A stretch of 10,191 nucleotides of DNA from JALYQB01 sp035640155 (GTDB lineage: Bacteria > Actinomycetota > Actinomycetes > Mycobacteriales > Pseudonocardiaceae): positions 1-10,191 of the forward strand of contig DASQWR010000100.1 in assembly GCA_035640155.1 (NCBI GenBank), read 5' to 3'. Shown one piece after another: positions 6,528 to 10,191 of the stretch. Position numbers and translations under genes: made by a program. The notes beneath the pieces are model-generated. The model had not been told where the DNA came from and made no database searches. It saw only the letters and a list, made by a program, of their open reading frames with translations. Positions within the stretch are counted from its first letter, which is position 1, and each line of letters begins with the position of its first letter.

Positions 6528-7166
6528 ATGACACTGCGGATCGAGGACGGGCAGAAGCGCGTCCGCTGCTACCTGCGCGGCGCGCTCGTCGCCGACACCC
6601 GTCACCCGGTGCTGGTGTGGGAGCACCGGTACTACCCCGCCTACTGGCTGCCCGAGCGCGACGTCGACACCACGTTGCTGCCCGACGGTGCCGTGAGGCG
6701 CTCCCCCGACGAGCGGCTGCGGGGCCTTGTGCACCTGCACTGGAACGCGCTGGACGAGTGGCTCGAGGAGGACGAGCCCGTGTACGTGCACCCGCGCAAC
6801 CCGTACACCCGGGTCGACATCCTCGCGAGCTCCCGACACGTCGTCGTCGAGATCGACGGCGTGCGGGTCGCCGACTCCCGCCAGCCGCGGATCCTGTTCG
6901 AGACCGGCCTGCCGCCGCGGTACTACCTGCCGCTCACCGACGTGCGACTGGACCTGCTACGCCCGTCGGGCACGACATCGCACTGCCCGTACAAGGGCAC
7001 CGCGACCTACTGGTCCTGCGGCGACGTCGACGACATCGCGTGGACCTACCGCACCGCCCTGCCGGAGAGCCACAAGGTCGTCGGACTCGTCTGCTTCTAC
7101 GACGAGCGGGTCGATGTGACCCTCGACGGGGTGCGCCAGGAACGCCCGCGCACGCACTTCGCCTGA
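6528..7166 (+). CDS. DUF427 (nucleotidyltransferase-like beta-tent) protein with two copies of the domain
   Basis: 212 residues. The second half is a full DUF427 domain: 'HVVVEIDGVRVADSRQPRIL' at 104-123, 'PRYYLPLTDVRLDLL' at 130-144, the hallmark 'CPYKGTATYW' at 153-162, 'DIAWTYRTALPESHKVVGLV' at 169-188 and a final 'VTLDG'. The first half repeats the opening of the domain (GALVADTRHPVLVWE at 18-32, YYPAYWLPERDV at 35-46) but has 'LHWNALDEWLEEDEPVYVHP' where CPYKG should be, so that copy has lost the hallmark. Family function is unknown. ATG at 6528 is the natural start because the domain begins at once; no good ribosome site is present, so a start a few codons upstream cannot be excluded. 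It is transcribed away from the XRE regulator. Confidence 0.88.
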   Translation: MTLRIEDGQKRVRCYLRGALVADTRHPVLVWEHRYYPAYWLPERDVDTTLLPDGAVRRSPDERLRGLVHLHWNALDEWLEEDEPVYVHPRNPYTRVDILASSRHVVVEIDGVRVADSRQPRILFETGLPPRYYLPLTDVRLDLLRPSGTTSHCPYKGTATYWSCGDVDDIAWTYRTALPESHKVVGLVCFYDERVDVTLDGVRQERPRTHFA

Positions 7167-7243
7167 GGTCCGGAGCCGTCAGGAGTCCTACCCGAACTGC
7201 CAGTGCGTCGGCCTGCGCGCCACCGAGCGGAGCGCCCGTGATG

Positions 7244-7462
7244 TCAGCGGTGCATGCCCCGGCGAGCCAGGGGCCCGCGAGACCTGCGCTGCAGCCAGTA
7301 GCGTCCCTGCTGCAGCGTCCGGCTCGCCCTCGTCGGACCGTTGCGGGCCTCGAGCTGGTCACCGGCCTTGCCGAGCACCCAGCCGAGCACCGGCGCACCG
7401 AGCGCGAAGAACAACCAGAGGCGCAGCCGCCTCGTCAGGAAGGCCCACATGATGACCATCAT
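7244..7462 (-). CDS. Small one-helix membrane protein, hypothetical
   Basis: 72 residues from ATG at 7462 (ATG at 7450 is also possible; neither has a clear ribosome site). The protein opens with MMVIMWAFLTRRLRLW, then a hydrophobic helix 'LWLFFALGAPVLGWVLGKAG' at about 16-35, then 'DQLEARNGPTRASRTLQQG' and a strongly basic tail 'RRSRGPLARRGMHR'. The pattern of one helix, E-A-R-x-G-P-T and a basic end recalls small actinobacterial membrane proteins of unknown function. It converges on the DUF427 gene (77 bp apart) and diverges from the four-helix protein gene at 7626. The reading open upstream to 7633 is Arg/Ser rich and overlaps that gene's start, so it is not used. Confidence 0.6.
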   Translation of the reverse strand: MMVIMWAFLTRRLRLWLFFALGAPVLGWVLGKAGDQLEARNGPTRASRTLQQGRYWLQRRSRGPLARRGMHR

Positions 7463-7625
7463 GCCACTGCCGAGCCGCGCCCGCTCCCGCGCGCGACAGC
7501 GCCTCCCCTTGCAGCGGCTCGGGGACACCGTGCTGACGCCGGTCGCTGGTCCCCAGATTGCGGTCTGGACCAACGATGCGGGAAGCTGGCGGAGTTCGAG
7601 TCTTCCGACCTGGAGGCCAGTTCCG

Positions 7626-7991
7626 TTGCCCAAGATCGCACTTGTCGTGGGGGCCGTACTGATCGTGGTGGGAGGTTGGGCCTACCTGGCCTCCGGTCCC
7701 GGCGCCAGCCCGACCGCACTCATCCCCGCCGTGCTCGGTTTGGGGCTCGCAGTCGCGGGGGCAGTTGGCCTGCGCGGCGGCCCTGCACTCCGCCACGCGA
7801 TGCACGCCGCCGCGGTAGTGGCCCTGCTCGGCGTGCTGGGCTCTCTCGGGCAACTCATCGGCCGCCCTGCCGCAGGCTCTGATGATGCCGACATCGCCAC
7901 GACTGCAGGGCTGCTCAACCTGGCTCTCTGCGGAGTGTTCCTTGTCCTGGCGGTGTGGTCCTTCGTGCAGGCGCGGCGCGCCCGCGTCTAA
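7626..7991 (+). CDS. Four-helix integral membrane protein, hypothetical
   Basis: 121 residues from TTG at 7626. Four hydrophobic segments lie at about 4-22 (ALVVGAVLIVVGGWAYLAS), 29-48, 58-77 and 94-113, with a short tail 'VQARRARV'. The pattern 'S-x-T-A-L-I-P-A-x-x-G' after the first helix (28-38) and 'ALRHAMHAAAVVALLGVLGS' resemble a small uncharacterised membrane family found in several bacterial phyla; the function is unknown. TTG is preferred because GGAGG at 7612-7616 is 9 nt before it and the protein then opens directly with MPKIALVVG. The longer frame from 7341 runs antisense to the preceding small gene. Two stem-loops follow the stop codon. Confidence 0.8.
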   Translation: MPKIALVVGAVLIVVGGWAYLASGPGASPTALIPAVLGLGLAVAGAVGLRGGPALRHAMHAAAVVALLGVLGSLGQLIGRPAAGSDDADIATTAGLLNLALCGVFLVLAVWSFVQARRARV

Positions 7992-8015
7992 AGCGCCATC
8001 ACGCGTCCAGCTGGA

Positions 8016-8034
8016 TGGTGCTGTGCGAGCACCA
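8016..8034. terminator. Stem-loop 1 after the four-helix membrane protein gene
   Basis: TGGTGCT (8016-8022) and AGCACCA (8028-8034) form a perfect 7-bp stem with a 5-nt loop, starting 24 nt after the stop at 7991. No U-tract. It is paired with a second stem-loop at 8040-8064, so the two may act together and in both directions. Confidence 0.5.
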
Positions 8035-8039
8035 CTGCA

Positions 8040-8064
8040 CTGCGCTGAACTGCCAACAGCGCAG
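8040..8064. terminator. Stem-loop 2, next to the ychF-like end
   Basis: CTGCGCTG (8040-8047) and CAGCGCAG (8057-8064) make a perfect 8-bp stem with a 9-nt loop. On the minus strand it begins 2 nt after the TAG at 8069-8067 that ends the RFNV remnant, the right place for a terminator of a gene arriving from the right. On the plus strand it would back up stem-loop 1. Confidence 0.5.
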
Positions 8065-8066
8065 GA

Positions 8067-8081
8067 CTATACGTTGAAGCG
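8067..8081 (-). other. Second copy of ychF-like 3' end (candidate old attachment-site scar)
   Basis: CTATACGTTGAAGCG differs at one base from CTACACGTTGAAGCG at 9854-9868. Read on the minus strand it is RFNV-stop. Just inside (8082-8092) the GAAGCG motif recurs, as if CCGCTTCA had been duplicated in a GTTCCGCTTCAACG sequence. The minus-strand stop is followed by a hairpin. Beyond this short stretch no YchF similarity is seen, so the assignment depends on the better copy at 9854. Confidence 0.3.
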
Positions 8082-8297
8082 GTGAAGCGGAACGAATCCG
8101 GCAGTTACGTGACCAGCGGCAAGCCGCTCGACACGGGCATTGAGCTGCGTGAAGGGGCTTCGCTGTTCGTCGTCCTCTACGCCGTTGGTGAGCATCCTGA
8201 CGAACGCCAGCGATGGCGTTCCCACCCATGGAAACACCTGGTGCTCTCCGGGAGACCTGCTGCCTGTCCGAAGCGGCCGCTGGGGGCGGTTTGCTGA
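8082..8297 (+). CDS. Doubtful 71-residue ORF
   Basis: GTG at 8082 opens a frame reading VKRNESGSYVTSGKPL, then 'GASLFVVLYAVGEHPDERQR' and ending 'RPLGAVC'. The codon use is less biased than in the neighbours (AGA, CCT, TGT, AAA occur), and no family is recognised. The start lies directly against the ychF-like repeat and has no clear ribosome site. It could be a small island gene, a decayed fragment, or chance. The 7992-8401 stretch holds nothing else protein-coding that I can support. Confidence 0.22.
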   Translation: MKRNESGSYVTSGKPLDTGIELREGASLFVVLYAVGEHPDERQRWRSHPWKHLVLSGRPAACPKRPLGAVC

Positions 8298-8302
8298 CTC
8301 CT

Positions 8303-8331
8303 CACTGGCAGTGGCCACTGTAGTGTCAGTG
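8303..8331. promoter_or_regulatory. Cluster of alternating CACTG/CAGTG half-sites (candidate operator)
   Basis: CACTG at 8303-8307, CAGTG at 8309-8313, CACTG at 8316-8320 and CAGTG at 8327-8331. The middle pair forms the perfect 12-bp palindrome CAGTGGCCACTG (8309-8320). The cluster is 70 bp upstream of the small membrane protein gene and just upstream of its candidate promoter. Confidence 0.4.
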
Positions 8332-8344
8332 GCGACGGCTTTAC

Positions 8345-8372
8345 TTCACGATCACGTGAACTCTGGTATTAG
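8345..8372 (+). promoter_or_regulatory. Candidate promoter with palindrome over the -35 region
   Basis: TTCACG (8345-8350, 4 of 6 to TTGACA) and TATTAG (8367-8372, 4 of 6 to TATAAT) are 16 nt apart, and a TGG precedes the -10 box. The -35 box is the left arm of the perfect palindrome TTCACG-ATCA-CGTGAA (8345-8360), so a bound dimer would block it. The small membrane protein gene begins 30 bp downstream. Confidence 0.3.
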
Positions 8373-8401
8373 GTCGATCAGCGCAGGACGAGGTGCACCT
8401 C

Positions 8402-8656
8402 ATGGCCGGCCGAGAGACGCTGTGGCGGGCGGTTCGTTGGCCGCTGGTGCTCATCGTGATCGCCAGCATCGGCGTGGGCGTCGCGTTCCTGCTGGATCAG
8501 ACCTCGGGGCGGACCCGCGAGTGGGCACTCACTATCGGTGCGCCGTCGCTAACCTTCTTACTGCCGGGTGGCGTGCTGTGGCTGCTGATTGCAGTGATCG
8601 CGTTCACTTGGCGCCGGCGTCGACGCCGGGAGAAGCCGGCGGGGCCTGAAACCTGA
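8402..8656 (+). CDS. Small two-helix membrane protein, hypothetical
   Basis: 84 residues. Hydrophobic segments lie at about 13-31 (WPLVLIVIASIGVGVAFLL) and 47-69 (GAPSLTFLLPGGVLWLLIAV), followed by six arginines at 71-76. The positive-inside rule puts both ends in the cytoplasm, with a short DQTSGRTREWALTI loop outside. No family is recognised. ATG at 8402 has GAGG 8 nt upstream; GTG at 8393 with AGGA 4 nt upstream is a close alternative that adds three residues. Leucine 53 is TTA. The gene stands alone, with half-site and palindrome candidates upstream and another palindrome 4 bp after the stop. It lies between the two ychF-like ends, so it may be island cargo. Confidence 0.6.
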   Translation: MAGRETLWRAVRWPLVLIVIASIGVGVAFLLDQTSGRTREWALTIGAPSLTFLLPGGVLWLLIAVIAFTWRRRRRREKPAGPET

Positions 8657-9017
8657 CCCCGTGACTGCCAGTCACTATTCGGGCCCCATTGAGCAGGATG
8701 GCTGCGACGAACGTCCTGGTCGCGGTGTCCGCAGAGGTCCGACCCCGTCTGCCGCGTGGTGCCGTGATGTCGCGCAGTTAGCCGCTCACGACCAGAGGGA
8801 CCAACTGTATCCAGGGCTTCGGCAACATCGCCCTGGCATGCTCGGATCACGACCAGGCCCGTAGCCGCGTCGAAGCCGCGCTCCCCTTCTGACGCGGCGG
8901 ACCGAGGGCTCCTCGCGCATCCTGCGCGCTCGACGATGACCACGACGACGAGGACTCGTTCGACAATGCTCCGGTACCCGCGTGAGGCCGATCGGAAGAT
9001 GCTGGAACGGTGAGCCC
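8657..9017. other. 361-bp stretch with no supported gene
   Basis: Open frames on both strands here have poor composition and no motifs. The minus frame 9033-8497 contains a plausible-looking 'RGFDAATGLVVIRACQGDVA' patch but runs into antisense of the small membrane protein gene. The plus strand near 8935-8985 encodes a short acidic run (DDDHDDEDSFD) that is open for only about 30 codons. The one structured element is the palindrome GTGACTG-C-CAGTCAC at 8661-8675. The stretch may be decayed island DNA. Confidence 0.5.
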
Positions 9018-9749
9018 ATGGCTGGGACGGCACGGTACGATGGCCACGCGGACTGGTACGACAACTGGGCTCGGTCGACCGGTGCCTCCTTCATGGCTGC
9101 TGCACGTGACGCGCTGATGGCCCTTGCTCCCGCCAGCCCAGGACGAGCGGTCGACGTCGGATGCGGGACCGGCTTGCACGTCGACGTCCTGCAGACGCGT
9201 GGTTACTTAGTATCAGGCGTGGACTACAGCGTTGATCAACTTCGGGTGGCGGTGACTCGCCTTCCTGTCGCCCGCGGCGACGCACGCCGGCTGCCGTTCG
9301 GGTTGGCGACGGTGGATCTCGTGGTCTCGATGCTGACTCACACCGACATCGACGAGTTCGACCAGCTCGCGGCGGAGGCGGTCCGGGTGCTCGTTCCCGG
9401 CGGGTCACTTGTCTACGTCGGAGTCCACCCGTGCTTCGTCCACCCGTTCGCCGAGCGCCGCACCGAATCAGTGCACCTGCACCCGGGCTACCGGACGGCG
9501 GGCTGGCGGGAGCCCACGCCGTTCACGGGCGACGCCGTCCGGCGTCGGGTCGGGGTGCACCACCTGCCGCTAGCCGAGCTGCTGAACGCGCTGAACGACC
9601 CACGAGGCCGCATCGAGCAGGTTCTCGAGGTCGACCCTGCGTCCTACCCCGAGGTCCTCGCGGTACGCCTTCGACGACAGCCGCCGTCCGATGATGCGTT
9701 GTTGCTGCCTCGCCAGCCCCAACAGAAATCAACGCCCCGACCCTTCTGA
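9018..9749 (+). CDS. Class I SAM-dependent methyltransferase
   Basis: 243 residues from ATG at 9018, with a modest GGTGA ribosome site 4 nt upstream. The N-terminus 'YDGHADWYDNWARS' at 7-20 is the usual lead-in of small-molecule methyltransferases. Motif I is 'AVDVGCGTGLHVDVL' at 44-58, the post-I acid is D69 in 'VSGVDYSVDQL', motif II/III region is 'VARGDARRLPF' at 84-94 followed by 'VDLVVSMLTHTDIDEF' at 99-114, and 'AVRVLVPGGSLVYVGVHPCF' at 121-140 is motif III. The C-terminal part ('AGWREPTPFTGDAVRRRVGVHHLPLAELLNAL') fits a substrate lid. Substrate unknown. L64 is a TTA codon. The last 20 residues (Gln/Pro rich) look like an added tail. The gene lies between the two ychF-like ends and may be cargo. 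Confidence 0.88.
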   Translation: MAGTARYDGHADWYDNWARSTGASFMAAARDALMALAPASPGRAVDVGCGTGLHVDVLQTRGYLVSGVDYSVDQLRVAVTRLPVARGDARRLPFGLATVDLVVSMLTHTDIDEFDQLAAEAVRVLVPGGSLVYVGVHPCFVHPFAERRTESVHLHPGYRTAGWREPTPFTGDAVRRRVGVHHLPLAELLNALNDPRGRIEQVLEVDPASYPEVLAVRLRRQPPSDDALLLPRQPQQKSTPRPF

Positions 9750-9853
9750 GCTTGCCCCCGTAGCCCGCACACCTGCCATGAGGGCCTCGGCCACCAGGGA
9801 GGATGTCCCGGTGCCCGCTCCCCATCCCCCAGAGTTTCGCCAGCGCGCCGTAG

Positions 9854-9886
9854 CTACACGTTGAAGCGAAACTCCACCGCGTCACG
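9854..9886 (-). other. ychF 3'-end fragment: candidate attachment site of the serine recombinase
   Basis: The minus strand reads RDAVEFRFNV-stop. From memory, YchF/OLA1 proteins end in a conserved D-G-D-V/I-x-x-F-x-F-N-V (E. coli YchF ends in DGDVMNFLFNV), and actinobacterial forms end in VEFRFNV. Nothing else of YchF is present to the right before the recombinase promoter, so this is a displaced tail. Its position just upstream of an outward-facing integrase gene is that of an attachment site. Confidence 0.5.
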
Positions 9887-9889
9887 TGG

Positions 9890-9895
9890 TAGAAT
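9890..9895 (+). promoter_or_regulatory. -10 box of a leaderless recombinase transcript
   Basis: TAGAAT (5 of 6 to TATAAT) is followed by exactly 6 nt and then the recombinase ATG at 9902, so transcription should begin at the start codon. No Shine-Dalgarno is present. No good -35 box at 16-18 nt. The promoter directly abuts the ychF-like fragment. Confidence 0.55.
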
Positions 9896-9901
9896 CACCT
9901 C

Positions 9902-10191
9902 ATGAAACCCTCCGCCACTACCGCCGTTCACTGCGCGGTCTACCTGCGCGTCTCCTTGGACCCGACAGGTGAAGGGCTAGCGGTGGAGCGGCAGCGGCAG
10001 GACTGCGAGCGTATCGCCCGGCAGCGTGGGTGGACCGTGGCGCAGACCTACACTGACAACTCCATCAGCGCGACCGACCGAACCATCACCCGCCCCGCCT
10101 ACGACCGGATGGTGGCTGACTACGCGGCCGGCAGATTCTCCGCACTGGTCTGCTGGGATCTTGATCGACTGACCCGCCAGCCGCGGCAGTT
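9902..10191 (+). CDS. Large serine recombinase (site-specific integrase), N-terminal catalytic domain, cut by window edge
   Basis: 96 complete codons are visible. 'AVYLRVSLDPTGEGLAVERQ' at 12-31 holds the catalytic serine S18 in the Y-x-R-V-S motif and its arginine R16. 'RQRQDCERIARQRGWTV' at 30-46 and 'YTDNSISATDRTITRPAYDRM' at 50-70 follow in the usual order, then 'FSALVCWDLDRLTRQPRQ' at 79-96, where the D-L-D-R-L-T-R motif supplies the other active-site arginines R89 and R92. Enzymes with this start normally continue with a recombinase and a zinc-ribbon domain, giving 450-600 residues and catalysing one-way attP x attB integration of phages or integrative plasmids. The rest lies beyond the window, so it is not known whether the gene is intact. 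It probably marks the left end of an element running to the right. Confidence 0.9.
   Translation, partial: MKPSATTAVHCAVYLRVSLDPTGEGLAVERQRQDCERIARQRGWTVAQTYTDNSISATDRTITRPAYDRMVADYAAGRFSALVCWDLDRLTRQPRQ

Noticed and set aside
7448..7463. Palindrome CATGATG-AC-CATCATG
   Set aside because: It overlaps the M-M-V-I-M start of the small minus-strand gene, and repeated ATG codons produce such symmetry on their own. I would not call it an operator without conservation.
6617..7882. Long plus-strand frame of 421 residues
   Set aside because: Arg/Pro/Ala-rich composition; it crosses the DUF427 gene in the wrong frame and runs over the stops of neighbouring real genes. A GC-rich shadow frame.
8497..9033. 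Minus-strand frame of 178 residues
   Set aside because: It is antisense to the small membrane protein gene over part of its length, has runs of arginine and valine, and shows no motif.
1..10191. CRISPR array, tRNA, rRNA or insertion sequence
   Set aside because: I saw no spaced repeats, no cloverleaf with a TψC-like arm and no transposase. The only mobile-element protein is the serine recombinase at the right edge.

Overview
The window is GC-rich DNA with strong G/C third-position bias, GTG and TTG starts, at least two apparently leaderless promoters and typical actinobacterial families (DUF4190 membrane protein, XRE regulator with a long helical C-terminus, two-part DUF427 protein, AbrB-type antitoxin, large serine recombinase). 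It looks like an actinobacterial chromosome, perhaps of the Pseudonocardia kind. That placement is an inference, because there is no rRNA or marker gene to fix it.

Layout, left to right. (1) 1-762: a partial SRPBCC-fold gene divergent from a pterin-4a-carbinolamine dehydratase gene. (2) 806-1368: a toxin-antitoxin pair on the minus strand, an AbrB/SpoVT-fold antitoxin coupled by TGATG to a small RelE-like toxin. (3) 1485-2070: the wreck of an AMP nucleosidase gene (amn), with the middle deleted and the rest spread over three frames. (4) 2265-3296: an intact two-helix potassium channel with a cytoplasmic RCK/TrkA region. (5) 3320-3661: an intact Phd/YefM antitoxin followed by only about the first 18 codons of a VapC PIN-domain toxin. 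(6) 3711-7991: ordinary chromosomal genes: a DUF4190-type membrane protein, an unrecognised 116-residue protein, an XRE regulator, a DUF427 protein and two small membrane proteins. (7) 8067-10191: an accessory zone with a small two-helix membrane protein, a class I methyltransferase and, running off the right edge, the catalytic N-terminus of a serine recombinase.

The most interesting signal is at 9854-9886, just upstream of the recombinase. The minus strand there reads RDAVEFRFNV-stop, which resembles the conserved C-terminal end of the GTPase/ATPase YchF. A related minus-strand end (RFNV-stop, with the same 11-bp core ACGTTGAAGCG) lies at 8067-8081, directly followed on the minus strand by a hairpin that could be a native ychF terminator. 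I infer that the serine recombinase uses the ychF 3' end as its attachment site, and that 8067-9877 may be an older island stacked at the same site. The repeat by itself is too short to be proof.

A second pattern is codon based. Each of four accessory genes (RelE-like toxin, Phd antitoxin, small membrane protein, methyltransferase) carries a single TTA leucine codon. I found none in the housekeeping-type genes that I read through. This fits recent acquisition, or translation limited by the rare leucyl-tRNA(UAA).
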